Assembly (NCBI GenBank): GCA_035501255.1 | Contig: DATJWM010000191.1 | Coordinates: 1-39,916, forward strand | Direction: 5' to 3' | Source: JAFAZI01 sp035501255 | GTDB taxonomy: Bacteria > Actinomycetota > Actinomycetes > JAFAQI01 | DNA: 39,916 bases | Part shown: piece after piece, positions 20,953-27,754 of the stretch | Position numbering within the stretch: the stretch's first letter is position 1 | How the letters are laid out: each line of letters opens with the position of its first letter | Position numbers and translations under genes: made by a program | Notes under the pieces: generated by a model | What the model saw: only the letters and a program-made list of their open reading frames with translations | Told to the model about the DNA's origin: nothing | The model's database searches: none

Positions 20953-21309
20953 TCATTGGACGGCTCCGATATGGGTTTGGCTAGCACCATCCATTGTCGG
21001 AGCCGTAGCTGTGATTCCGTCACCAACTTGCGCTCGGGTTGTCCACGATTGAGCACGGACTGTGGAGAACGTGCGTTCGGTTTGAACCCCGAACCAACGG
21101 GCGTCGCGGTCGTTGTCGAGGGCGTACTGCGTTCGGTGACCCTGGCGATCGCGGTCCGGCGCGTGACCGGCGAAGCGGGCGCAACGCTCCCCCGCAATCG
21201 GCATCACGGCACCACATCGCGGACGGCTTCCCCACCTCGAATGCCCGCGCGTGAACTCGTTCTCCTCGACATCGGGTCGGGTGACGGGTCCGACCGGCTT
21301 GCCCTCCAT
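20953..21309 (-). CDS. Hypothetical Cys-containing protein upstream of replication gene
   Basis: A 118-residue protein from the ATG at 21309, directly after the previous TAG. The first two-thirds (SRWGSRPRCGAVMPIAGERC then ARFAGHAPDRDRQGHRTQYA) have a possible two-Cys finger and GC-rich third positions. The last 40 residues are coded by DNA with weaker third-position bias, which also contains an inverted repeat and DnaA-box-like sequences, so the C-terminal end doubles as a regulatory region. No family recognised. Confidence 0.5.
   Translation of the reverse strand: MEGKPVGPVTRPDVEENEFTRGHSRWGSRPRCGAVMPIAGERCARFAGHAPDRDRQGHRTQYALDNDRDARWFGVQTERTFSTVRAQSWTTRAQVGDGITATAPTMDGASQTHIGAVQ
20960..21006. 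repeat. Ten-base inverted repeat near the replication gene
   Basis: ACGGCTCCGA (20960-20969) and TCGGAGCCGT (20997-21006) are perfect complements around a 27-base, less GC-rich loop. It lies 30 bases upstream of the replication gene start. Possible operator, terminator or origin element. Confidence 0.7.
21039..21069. other. Pair of DnaA-box-like sequences
   Basis: TTGTCCACG at 21039 and, on the other strand, TTCTCCACA (21069-21061) are each one base or so from the DnaA box consensus. With the inverted repeat at 20960-21006 and the initiator-like gene following, they mark a candidate replication origin. Confidence 0.4.
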
Positions 21310-22041
21310 CTAGGTCTCCCGCTCGGATGAGGCAGCCGGGGTGGCTGGGGAGGCGAGACGGGCGTACTCGGCAGCGAGCATCTGGCAATCGCCCATGCCC
21401 ATCGTGTGCGTTCCGCCGCAGCCGCCACACCAGTTCGTCTGGAAGATTTCGTGCAGCCGCTCCACGTCCAGCCCGCCATCCCGCTCGGGGGTCGGCTGCT
21501 CGGATGAGGTGGCGGCGAGGAGGGCGATGTTGTCGCCGACTTGCTTGCGAACGCGCTCCTCGGTGAGTTCGTTGGGCGCCCAGAGCCACAGGTCCAGCAT
21601 GAGGTTCGTGGGCTCCAGCGCCGCTTCCAGCGCCCGGACCCGCGCCTGCGCCGGCACGACGGCTTCGGCGACCGCCTCACGTCGCACGGCATCGAGATAT
21701 GTGATCGCCTCGTCCTCGTCCATGGGCCAGAGCTGGTGGCCGTCGTTCTCTGCCGCGAACTCGTCTGGGTCCCAGACCATCAGGTGCCACACGGTGTCGG
21801 CATCGCCGGCTTCGGGCCACGGAAGATCGAGCCCGTCGAGCCGTCCGGCTTCGGTTCCCGGCTCTCCTGTCGGGCCTGAGACGGCATGACCGAAGATGTC
21901 GCGCCCCGGCTCGCGCTCGCCCGGCACGAGGTGTCCGTGTTGCTCCATGAGGCGCAGGTACTCGGCCCGATCGCCTTTGGCCTGCTCCCACAACTCGAAC
22001 GGCGACGGGGAGCCTGTCGGGCCTGAGACGTGGTCGGTCAT
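21310..22041 (-). CDS. Hypothetical acidic protein, 243 residues
   Basis: The ATG at 22041 overlaps the upstream stop. The N-terminus holds two copies of a VSGPTG segment (residues 5-10 and about 54-59) coded by near-identical DNA, suggesting an internal duplication. The middle is acidic (WHLMVWDPDEFAAENDGHQL, MDEDEAITYLDAVRREAVAE) and helical. A C-terminal cluster (FQTNWCGGCGGTHTMGMGDC) may bind zinc. No family recognised. Part of the overlapping early operon. Confidence 0.6.
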   Translation of the reverse strand: MTDHVSGPTGSPSPFELWEQAKGDRAEYLRLMEQHGHLVPGEREPGRDIFGHAVSGPTGEPGTEAGRLDGLDLPWPEAGDADTVWHLMVWDPDEFAAENDGHQLWPMDEDEAITYLDAVRREAVAEAVVPAQARVRALEAALEPTNLMLDLWLWAPNELTEERVRKQVGDNIALLAATSSEQPTPERDGGLDVERLHEIFQTNWCGGCGGTHTMGMGDCQMLAAEYARLASPATPAASSERET

Positions 22042-22229
22042 CGGGTGGGCTCCGGGCTGCTGTACTTCTCCACTTCCGCTTCGAGACCGCCGTACTCGAT
22101 GTCGTCGAAGGTCACATCGCCGTTCTCGAAACCCTCAATGGCGAGACGTTTCGCCTCCTCGCGCGTCTCGGCGGTGACGGTCGCGTTGCACGAGAACGTG
22201 CCCCACACCGTGACGCCCCAGTCGCTCAC
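22038..22229 (-). CDS. Small hypothetical protein, 63 residues
   Basis: The GTG at 22229 overlaps the upstream stop. The sequence WGVTVWGTFSCNATVTAETR then EEAKRLAIEGFENGDVTFDD is a small beta-alpha-beta domain of the type found in tiny phage and DpnD/PcfM-like proteins. Function unknown. Confidence 0.6.
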   Translation of the reverse strand: MSDWGVTVWGTFSCNATVTAETREEAKRLAIEGFENGDVTFDDIEYGGLEAEVEKYSSPEPTR

Positions 22230-22510
22230 GGTCGCTCCGTCCCTTCCGGCGTGGCTGCGGCGTCACGGATGGCGGCGAGCATCTCCGCGAGCGTGTCGGA
22301 GTCGGCGGCGAGCCGAAGAACTACGTCGGCCGGTACCTGAACGTAGCGGTGGTTCGGCCGGCTTTCGTTGGCCTTCGCGCGCAGGGTGGCGTTCGTCCAG
22401 CGGTCGTGATTGACCCGCGGCTTGCGCCTTGGCTCGGGCGCACCCTGGACTGCGCACGCCTCGCAGCCCGCGACGAACCCGCGATAGAGAGCGTGGGAAT
22501 GGGCGATCAT
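22226..22510 (-). CDS. Small hypothetical protein, 94 residues
   Basis: ATG at 22510 (ATGA overlap). A Cys pair near the start (GFVAGCEACAVQGAP) is followed by a basic segment (PRRKPRVNHDRWTNATLRAK) and a helical end (LRLAADSDTLAEMLAAIRDA). Possibly nucleic-acid binding; not a recognised family. Confidence 0.5.
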   Translation of the reverse strand: MIAHSHALYRGFVAGCEACAVQGAPEPRRKPRVNHDRWTNATLRAKANESRPNHRYVQVPADVVLRLAADSDTLAEMLAAIRDAAATPEGTERP

Positions 22511-22917
22511 GACCCCGTCTCCGTGTCAGCGAGACCTCGCCGCGAAGCTCGCGCCCACGGCGCTGGTGCTCCGCATGGACATTGCAGCCGCTCCGTCTCG
22601 CGCAGGGCTGCGACGATGTCCGGGAGGGCGTTGACGGCCGCGACGAGGACGCAACCCGGCGTGTGGGTTTCCTCGTCGTCCACGAAGTTGCCGCAGACCG
22701 GGCAGGACGGGCGGCCGTTGTAGCGCGGTTGGTAGCCGCCGTCGCGCAACGACTCCAATGCCATTAGCAGCTGTTCCGCCAGCTCGCTCACTTCATCCCT
22801 CCAATGAGCCACAGCGCCCACACCGGCGCCGTAGAACAGCGCGGCATACAGAACGCCACCCAGGAGCCGTGCGGGCCACTCCGACCGTCTGGGACGGGCG
22901 TGGTAGCGGGAGGTCAT
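22507..22917 (-). CDS. Membrane-anchored zinc-ribbon-like protein
   Basis: A 136-residue protein from the ATG at 22917 (ATGA overlap with the methyltransferase). A basic start (SRYHARPRRSEW) and one span (LLGGVLYAALFYGAGVGAVA) come first. A Cys motif follows (PSCPVCGNFVDDEETHTPGC), then AVNALPDIVAALRETERL and a second Cys pair (LQCPCGAPAPW). The ALPDIVAALRE DNA is the second copy of the 38-base repeat. Function unknown. The mix of span and ribbon with a shared motif suggests module swapping. Confidence 0.55.
   Translation of the reverse strand: MTSRYHARPRRSEWPARLLGGVLYAALFYGAGVGAVAHWRDEVSELAEQLLMALESLRDGGYQPRYNGRPSCPVCGNFVDDEETHTPGCVLVAAVNALPDIVAALRETERLQCPCGAPAPWARASRRGLADTETGS
22596..22633 (-). 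repeat. 38-base direct repeat, copy 2
   Basis: Exact copy of 16139-16176 in the same orientation, encoding NALPDIVAALRE inside the membrane/zinc-ribbon protein gene. Confidence 0.9.
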
Positions 22918-23555
22918 GCCGCGGCCTCGATGGCCGAGAGGAGCTGGCGGCCGATCCATTCGGTGTAGGCTGGCGGGATGGCCTGCGCCATTTCGTCGCG
23001 CGTCATCCAGTCGATGCCGAGAGCGATACGACCTGACGATGCCGAGAAGTTGTGCCCCACCGCGGTGATGAAGTCCTGCGTTTCCAGTGTGTGGTACTGG
23101 CCCTTGGACGCGGGCATCGAGAAGGAGTGGTTGCACGCGAGCGGCGGGAAATAGAGGGGCGGATCGCACTCGAACAACCGATGCCGGTAGACGCGCAGTC
23201 CCTCGAACATCGTCCCGCACAGCACGAGAGCATTCGCCAGTGGTGCTCCGACGACGTTTTCCATGACCCATGGCAGGCCCGACGCCTGGAGTAGTTCGCG
23301 AGTCGGCTCAACGAGCATCGGATGTGCGCGTTTTCGCAGGGCCCGCGTGACGGAATACGCCTGGCACGGCGGGCTCGCGTGGATGGCGTCGAACCCGTCG
23401 AGCGGATAGGTCAGCGCGTCGGCCTGGTGGAACTCGAACGGGTAGTGAGGCTGCGGCGCGATGTCCACCCCCACCACGTCGAAGCCCGCCCAGTGGTAGC
23501 CCATCGCCGCTCCGCCAGCGCCGCAGAACAGGTCGAGCAATCGGGGTGTGGTCAC
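22914..23555 (-). CDS. dcm: C5-cytosine DNA methyltransferase
   Basis: A 213-residue protein from the GTG at 23555 (GTGA overlap). Motifs in order: I (LLDLFCGAGGAAMGYHWAGF), catalytic PCQ with Cys64 in HASPPCQAYSVT, ENV at 99-101 in PWVMENVVGAP, R-H-R at 124-126 in RVYRHRLFEC, and a C-terminal motif X-like helix (YTEWIGRQLLSAIEAAA). The target-recognition region is short, as in many phage orphans. It transfers a methyl group from S-adenosylmethionine to cytosine C5, most simply protecting phage DNA from host restriction. No restriction partner is present. Confidence 0.93.
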   Translation of the reverse strand: MTTPRLLDLFCGAGGAAMGYHWAGFDVVGVDIAPQPHYPFEFHQADALTYPLDGFDAIHASPPCQAYSVTRALRKRAHPMLVEPTRELLQASGLPWVMENVVGAPLANALVLCGTMFEGLRVYRHRLFECDPPLYFPPLACNHSFSMPASKGQYHTLETQDFITAVGHNFSASSGRIALGIDWMTRDEMAQAIPPAYTEWIGRQLLSAIEAAA

Positions 23556-23920
23556 GGCCGTCCCACCCCCTCGAACCGCGGCTCGGCGTGGGCGAGGTAC
23601 TGGCGGAAGGCGGCCCTCATTTCCGCGGACGGCGGCCGGTTGTTCAGCATCCCGCACAGGGCGACCATGTGGCCGAGGTCCGACGTCGCCCGCTTGCCGG
23701 CCATCCCATAGCCCTCGTGAACGTGCTCGATCGTGAGAACGTCCACCGCGAACGGTGCGTGGGGCACGCCGAACCGCGTCCGGCACACGTGGTCGAAGCC
23801 GAGCTTGGCTGCCACGCACTCGCGGTCCCGGCGCATCACCGCAGCGTGCATCTCCGGTGTCACCGGGTCGGCCTGCGCGTGGCGCTTCGGGGCGTGGACC
23901 AGGGGCGCACGGCGGATCAC
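23552..23920 (-). CDS. HNH-endonuclease-like protein
   Basis: A 122-residue protein from the GTG at 23920 (GTGA overlap). The segments EMHAAVMRRDRECVAAKLGF, LTIEHVHEGYGMAGKRATSD and LGHMVALCGMLNNRPPSAEM follow the HNH layout (R-D-x-x-C, then E-H...G-x-x...L-x-x-L-C-x-x-x-N). The expected second and third Cys of a full zinc-binding form are only partly present. Possible role in recombination or DNA processing. Confidence 0.65.
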   Translation of the reverse strand: MIRRAPLVHAPKRHAQADPVTPEMHAAVMRRDRECVAAKLGFDHVCRTRFGVPHAPFAVDVLTIEHVHEGYGMAGKRATSDLGHMVALCGMLNNRPPSAEMRAAFRQYLAHAEPRFEGVGRP

Positions 23921-24765
23921 CGGGGTTGAACCTCAGCCCACAGGGCCGCCCGCTCGTCGTCGGAGAGGTCGGTGACCTTCCAGCGGTTCGCGCCGAACAT
24001 GCTCTTGGCGGACAACGTGAGTCGGGCCTTGGGGATGCCGGCGTCCTCGGCAGCCTGGAACAGCTCGCCCGTCGTCATGCCGGTCGTCGAGCCGATGTGC
24101 GGCGATGCGTCGTCGAGCGGATCCATGTCGTCGGCGAACACCTGCCGCGCGGCGTCGTTGAACTGCGCGTGCAGAGCGTCCAGGTCGGCCTGTGACGGCG
24201 CCTGAGGCACGGAGACGGGCGCAGCGATCGCCAGTGGCCGAGGACGCAGGATCTCGCCCGTCTCGGGGTCGACGTCGGTCCGCTGCGCCATGGGGATCGA
24301 CTGGACCTCGGACTCATCGAGGAAGCCGAGCCCGGACAGGCTGAGGGTCAGCCGGCGCTTCGCCTTCGTCTCGGCCTTCATGTAGGCGTTGGCGAGCGCC
24401 TCGCCTTTCAGGCTCGCCACGGGAACCGCTCCGGTCGCCGAGTCGGTCCGGCCCGTCTTGGTGGTGCCGGACGCGGTGACCACGTACACGTCGCCGATGA
24501 GGGTTGGGACGAGGCTCGTGACGGAGATCCCGTGGACGAGACGAAGCTGATCCGTCCCGCCCCGGTTGCAGTACAGGACGAGCTTGCCGTTGAGGGTCAG
24601 GTAGTCGAACGGCTTCGTCAGCGGGTTGAGCCCGGCCGACTCGCACACCTGCCGGTAGTAGACGACCCGCTGCTCCGGGTTCAGGCGCGACAGGTCGCCA
24701 CCGATGACGACCTGCTCGATCAGTTCCGCCCCGTCACGCAGGGCGACGGCGTTGCTACGCTGCAT
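23917..24765 (-). CDS. recT: RecT-family single-strand annealing protein
   Basis: A 282-residue protein with GGAGA-type ribosome site before the ATG at 24765. Hallmarks: RVVYYRQVCESAGLNPLTKP, FDYLTLNGKLVLYCNRGGTD and GEALANAYMKAETKAKRRLT followed by LSLSGLGFLDESEV, the RecT/Red-beta annealase core. The C-terminal third is variable (Asp/Ala-rich), ending with a small helical domain. It pairs complementary strands produced by the nuclease encoded just upstream. Starts 11 bases inside the end of that gene. Confidence 0.9.
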   Translation of the reverse strand: MQRSNAVALRDGAELIEQVVIGGDLSRLNPEQRVVYYRQVCESAGLNPLTKPFDYLTLNGKLVLYCNRGGTDQLRLVHGISVTSLVPTLIGDVYVVTASGTTKTGRTDSATGAVPVASLKGEALANAYMKAETKAKRRLTLSLSGLGFLDESEVQSIPMAQRTDVDPETGEILRPRPLAIAAPVSVPQAPSQADLDALHAQFNDAARQVFADDMDPLDDASPHIGSTTGMTTGELFQAAEDAGIPKARLTLSAKSMFGANRWKVTDLSDDERAALWAEVQPR

Positions 24766-25579
24766 CGGAGACCTCTCCCTGGACCGCGATCAGGCAGGGG
24801 CCACCGTTCGCCGGTGAGTACGAACAGGTCCCGCACAGCCCGAGCGACTTCGGTCCGCTCGTCATCGAGAAGTTGATGGGGTTGTCCTGGCCACGGTTCA
24901 GCAGCTCATCGGCTGCCTTCGCGCGGACGTAGGCGCGGGCCACTTCGCGGGTCCGCCGGCGCATCTCGTCCGTGACCGGCGTCTCGAGGACCTGCCAGTA
25001 CGGCTTGCTGGTCCGGCACCACGTCCAGTAGCCGACGCGCGGGCACGGCTCGCCGGACTCGGCCTCACTGAGCAGGGCGTACAGCCCGAGCTCGACGGAG
25101 GTCGCCGCGGCATCGGCAGGTTTCGCGCGAGCCGACGACTTCACGTCGAAGATCGACCCGTCCGCAAGCCGAACGTCCGGATGACCCTCGGTCTCGCCGA
25201 TCCCGTCGAGGGCTTCGTGGAGCGACAGTTGCAGCCCGCACAGGGCGAAGTCGAAGTGGGGCAGCACGTCCCGCAGGAACGCGGATGCGGCGCGGTCCAC
25301 CTCGGCGATGTCGACGTCCACGCCATCGCGGGCGATGACTTCCTCGGCGGCTTCGAGGGGATGCGCGTCAGCGGCCGGGAGCCCGGCCCGGACGGCGGTC
25401 AGGATCTGCTCGATCGCCGCGTCGAGCGCGGAGCCGAAGGTGATCTTCTCCATCGGCATCAGCGGTCGGCGGTCGTGGATGTCGAACCAGGAGCGCGAGG
25501 CGCACATGTCGAACCCGACCAGCGTCGACTTCGACAGGCCCGTGCGCCTGGACAGGTCGGGGCGCTGGACGAGGGTCAC
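24755..25579 (-). CDS. RecB/Cas4-like PD-(D/E)XK exonuclease
   Basis: A 274-residue protein from the GTG at 25579 (GTGA overlap). It carries the C-terminal-type nuclease core: SLHEALDGIGETEGHPDVRL, ADGSIFDVKSSARAKPADAA (D...D-x-K) and a helix with SVELGLYALLSEAESGEPCP (Q/Y-type motif). Cysteines at both ends (FDMCASRSWF, and CGTCSYSPANGGPC) could hold an iron-sulphur cluster as in Cas4/AddB-type enzymes. It makes single strands for RecT, giving a two-gene recombination module. Confidence 0.85.
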   Translation of the reverse strand: MTLVQRPDLSRRTGLSKSTLVGFDMCASRSWFDIHDRRPLMPMEKITFGSALDAAIEQILTAVRAGLPAADAHPLEAAEEVIARDGVDVDIAEVDRAASAFLRDVLPHFDFALCGLQLSLHEALDGIGETEGHPDVRLADGSIFDVKSSARAKPADAAATSVELGLYALLSEAESGEPCPRVGYWTWCRTSKPYWQVLETPVTDEMRRRTREVARAYVRAKAADELLNRGQDNPINFSMTSGPKSLGLCGTCSYSPANGGPCLIAVQGEVSDAA

Positions 25580-25803
25580 GCCGGCCACTGCCCGTCCGAG
25601 GCGATCAGTCGGTACTCGTGGATCTGGTCCGATGAGTGGACGTAGTGACCGCGCTCCCACTCGATGCGGAAGCCGTCGTGGGTGCAGATGACGGTGTTCT
25701 CGTCCTGCCCCTCCGGGCGGAGCATCCGGCACCGGGCGAGCGCGTCGAGCGCCATCTGCGCTTCCCGCTGCGTCGGGGCCTTTCGGTTCAGGGTTTCGAG
25801 CAT
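25576..25803 (-). CDS. Hypothetical protein, 75 residues
   Basis: From the ATG at 25803 after a leader containing a strong hairpin. Helical start (NRKAPTQREAQMALDALARC) then beta (NTVICTHDGFRIEWERGHYV). It opens the recombination sub-operon. Unknown function. Confidence 0.55.
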   Translation of the reverse strand: MLETLNRKAPTQREAQMALDALARCRMLRPEGQDENTVICTHDGFRIEWERGHYVHSSDQIHEYRLIASDGQWPA

Positions 25804-25833
25804 GTAACCTTCGCCTCGTCCTTTCGGGGATTT

Positions 25834-25868
25834 GGCCGCCAGCGGAGTTCCAAGTCGCGCTGGCGGCC
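25834..25868. terminator. Strong 11-base hairpin between early genes
   Basis: GGCCGCCAGCG (25834-25844) and CGCTGGCGGCC (25858-25868) are perfect complements around a 13-base loop, in the 75-base gap between 25803 and 25879. There is no T-run on the minus side; TTTCGTTG follows on the plus side. It could be a terminator or attenuator between early genes, or an RNA-processing site. Confidence 0.6.
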
Positions 25869-25878
25869 TTTCGTTGCC

Positions 25879-26211
25879 TCAGACCGCCTTCGCGGTCCTC
25901 GCCGGCGTCGATCGACGCTTGCGTCCGGGAGCGTTCGCACGTCCGGCGCCGGTGGGGAAGAACGAACGAGTACCGGTCGCTCGCTCTTCCCTATCGAGGT
26001 CGGATGTGGAGACAGTCGGAATGCCTGCCGCGCTCTTCGTCGATGCAGCGAGCCCGGGCACGGCAGGCGGGATGGGGCGGGTTCGGAGCTCGGGATGCAG
26101 TCGAACCGCGTTCATGCAGAGCAGCACGCCCAGCGGGCGATCGGTCACCGGGTCGATCACCTCGCGGACGCCGACGCCACCACATCCCTCGGAGCACATA
26201 CCGGGCTTCAT
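25879..26211 (-). CDS. Hypothetical protein, 110 residues
   Basis: ATG at 26211 (ATGA overlap). The N-terminus MKPGMCSEGCGGVGVREVID holds a Cys pair and a small beta domain (DRPLGVLLCMNAVRLHPELR). The remainder is basic, Ser/Thr/Arg-rich and probably disordered (TSDLDREERATGTRSFFPTG, GRKRRSTPARTAKAV). Last gene before the hairpin. Unknown function. Confidence 0.5.
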   Translation of the reverse strand: MKPGMCSEGCGGVGVREVIDPVTDRPLGVLLCMNAVRLHPELRTRPIPPAVPGLAASTKSAAGIPTVSTSDLDREERATGTRSFFPTGAGRANAPGRKRRSTPARTAKAV

Positions 26212-26549
26212 GCGGCGTGCTGGGTGCGCGTCTCGAAGAACCCGTCGAGCTCCGGGTAGTCCGCCATGACGCGGCGGGCGATGAACGCGCGGTAGTTGTT
26301 GTTCACCTTGAACCCGTCCACGTCAGGGCCGGCGGCGACGTTCCAGTCGAAGCGGATGGACTCCCAGATGGCCGCGATGCCGTAGTGCTGCCAGCCGAGG
26401 GAATGCAGGCGCCGAGCCCGGTAGACGACCTCGTGGTAGACGCTCCGGCCATAGTTGGTGGCCAGCCACGCCTCGAACTGCTCGGTCAGCGTCACGGGGA
26501 ACGCGGAGCCACGGCGAGCGGCGACGTCCCAGATCGTCGGCCCGGTCAC
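26208..26549 (-). CDS. Hypothetical phage protein, 113 residues
   Basis: The GTG at 26549 overlaps the previous stop. The sequence WDVAARRGSAFPVTLTEQFE, AWLATNYGRSVYHEVVYRAR, RLHSLGWQHYGIAAIWESIR and KVNNNYRAFIARRVMADYPE is well-formed and typical of a widespread small phage family of unknown role. It carries two conserved-looking aromatic helices and no catalytic motif. Confidence 0.7.
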   Translation of the reverse strand: MTGPTIWDVAARRGSAFPVTLTEQFEAWLATNYGRSVYHEVVYRARRLHSLGWQHYGIAAIWESIRFDWNVAAGPDVDGFKVNNNYRAFIARRVMADYPELDGFFETRTQHAA

Positions 26550-26827
26550 CCGACCGACTCCTGAGCCGTGCCGGTGATGAGGTCCAGGTGCCCGAGCAGC
26601 CCGCGCCCGTCAGTCCGGCGGCGTCCACCGAGGTTGGAGAACCGCCGATCGCCCGGAAAGATGCGCCGGTCGCGGGCGACGATGTAGACCCGGTGGTGCG
26701 TGTCGAGCGCGTGACCGAAGGCAGCGTCAACGTCCGAGGTGCCGTACGGCAGACGCGACGGGATGACGAGCTCGCGGCGCTGTTCGGCCGTCCGGCACTC
26801 GTCGCAGCCGTACAGGATGTCGCTCAT
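26546..26827 (-). CDS. Hypothetical protein, 93 residues
   Basis: ATG at 26827 (ATGA overlap). It has a Cys pair near the start (ILYGCDECRTAEQRRE), then SRLPYGTSDVDAAFGHALDT and HHRVYIVARDRRIFPGDRRF. The C-terminal half is Gly/Arg-rich. Possibly a small zinc-ribbon protein; unknown function. Confidence 0.55.
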   Translation of the reverse strand: MSDILYGCDECRTAEQRRELVIPSRLPYGTSDVDAAFGHALDTHHRVYIVARDRRIFPGDRRFSNLGGRRRTDGRGLLGHLDLITGTAQESVG

Positions 26828-26925
26828 GCCACGGCCTCCGCAGGCTCGGCCATCCCGGCCACGACCTTCGCCTCATTGCGGGTCGCGTCCGCGACGGACA
26901 CGCGCGGGTTCTTCAGCGGGGCCAT
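26824..26925 (-). CDS. Small ORF of 33 residues
   Basis: The ATG at 26925 is coupled as TGATG to the HTH gene and its TGA overlaps the next ATG. The peptide opens MAPLKNPRVSVADATRNEAK and is Ala/Val-rich. Supported by the overlaps on both sides. Confidence 0.45.
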   Translation of the reverse strand: MAPLKNPRVSVADATRNEAKVVAGMAEPAEAVA

Positions 26926-27146
26926 CACGCCACCGCCGCCGGCCGCTGGCCCGGGAAGCGACGCTCGATGCCGAGGCGAGCCATCCAGCGCATGACGCTC
27001 ACCTCGCTGACGCCGAGTTCGGTCGCGATGTCGGCGAGCGTTCGCGTGGCGTACTGCTCTTCGAGGAAGTCGCGCAGGGGACGACCGAGACGCCCTTCGA
27101 CGCGCCTCATGGGCTCCGTGAGTTCGATGCTGCGAACCGCGTTCAT
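26925..27146 (-). CDS. Small HTH DNA-binding protein (first early gene)
   Basis: A 73-residue protein whose ATG at 27146 coincides with the predicted transcription start, six bases below a -10 box. The N-terminus (NAVRSIELTEPMRRVEGRLG) leads to a homeodomain-type HTH (RPLRDFLEEQYATRTLADIA, then TELGVSEVSVMRWMARLGIE). It is the first gene of the leftward early operon and probably regulates it, like Cro or a small activator. The divergent inverted repeat upstream is its likely target. Confidence 0.75.
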   Translation of the reverse strand: MNAVRSIELTEPMRRVEGRLGRPLRDFLEEQYATRTLADIATELGVSEVSVMRWMARLGIERRFPGQRPAAVA

Positions 27147-27148
27147 GC

Positions 27149-27170
27149 CGTCACGATAGCAAAAGTGACG
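27149..27170. promoter_or_regulatory. Candidate operator (inverted repeat)
   Basis: CGTCAC (27149-27154) and GTGACG (27165-27170) are perfect inverted repeats with ten bases between, covering the -10 region of the leftward promoter. A palindrome GACGTC (27175-27180) adjoins it near the -35. A regulator bound here would block the early operon. Confidence 0.55.
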
Positions 27171-27182
27171 GAAAGACGTCAA
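27153..27182 (-). promoter_or_regulatory. Leftward early promoter, leaderless type
   Basis: Minus strand: TTGACG (27182-27177), 18-base spacer, TATCGT (27158-27153), then six bases to the ATG at 27146. Both boxes are close to the sigma-70 consensus and the start codon lies at the expected +1, so the message is probably leaderless. Confidence 0.7.
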
Positions 27183-27269
27183 GAGGGAAGTTGTGCAGTC
27201 GTGTTAGGCGTCAGGACGGCCGGAGTGCTATGGCACGGCCAAACGCCGCGCCGTACCGTCGCTCTGGCG

Positions 27270-27629
27270 ATGGAGGACGCCGAGGACGACTACAGGCATC
27301 GCTTCGCCATGCAGTTGATCTACCTGCGCGGTCGCGCGGGCATCAGCTCCCAAGCCAAACTCGCGGAGCTGCTGAACGTCAGCGAAAGCAAGGTCCAGCG
27401 TTGGGAAATCGGGAAGGGCCTGCCCGACGCCTACGAATTGACCAGGCTGTGCTCGCCGGATGTCCTCAACTGCACGATCGAGGAACTGGCGTTTCCGGAC
27501 AAGATGAGTCCTCGCGAAGAAGAGATGACGCGCCGCGTGAACCGCGGGCTGCGGCGCGGTCTAGGCGGGCGAACCGGCGGCGGGCGCGGCGGACGGCGGC
27601 GGCCACCTCGCGCTCCAGAGCAGCCATGA
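27270..27629 (+). CDS. XRE-type HTH regulator
   Basis: A 119-residue protein, divergent from the early operon. The HTH is clear: MQLIYLRGRAGISSQAKLAE, LLNVSESKVQRWEIGKGLPD, AYELTRLCSPDVLNCTIEEL. The ATG at 27270 is chosen because the domain starts there; a GTG at 27201 preceded by AGAGGGAAG is an alternative. Likely the lysogeny repressor or an early regulator. The C-terminal 40 residues are Arg/Gly-rich with poor third-position bias and overlap an opposite-strand ORF, so the functional protein may be little more than the first 85 residues. Confidence 0.75.
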   Translation: MEDAEDDYRHRFAMQLIYLRGRAGISSQAKLAELLNVSESKVQRWEIGKGLPDAYELTRLCSPDVLNCTIEELAFPDKMSPREEEMTRRVNRGLRRGLGGRTGGGRGGRRRPPRAPEQP

Positions 27630-27660
27630 TCTCGCCCTCAGTGAGGAACCGCGTGGGCAC
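27466..27660 (-). CDS. Opposite-strand small ORF overlapping the XRE gene end
   Basis: A 64-residue ORF from the GTG at 27660, with AGGGGG six bases upstream. Its first 45 residues (MPTRFLTEGEIMAALEREVA then AAVRRARRRFARLDRAAARG) have GC-rich third positions, unlike the XRE frame over the same DNA. It may be a real small basic protein convergent with the regulator. The ribosome site lies in a hairpin (27661-27682). Uncertain. Confidence 0.35.
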   Translation of the reverse strand: MPTRFLTEGEIMAALEREVAAAVRRARRRFARLDRAAARGSRGASSLLREDSSCPETPVPRSCS

Positions 27661-27709
27661 GGGCTACCCCCTTCGGGAGCCCATTACCGACCCGCTCCCG
27701 CTGGGTCGG
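27661..27709. terminator. Tandem hairpins after the XRE gene
   Basis: Hairpin one pairs GGGCT (27661) with AGCCC (27678), with an inner CCC/GGG. Hairpin two pairs CCGACCC (27687-27693) with GGGTCGG (27703-27709). They lie in the 125-base gap before the lipoprotein gene. Terminator-like without a T-run. Confidence 0.45.
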
Positions 27710-27754
27710 CCGACGCGGTGAGTGCGCCTGAGCACGCTAGGATCAGGGGCAGCG

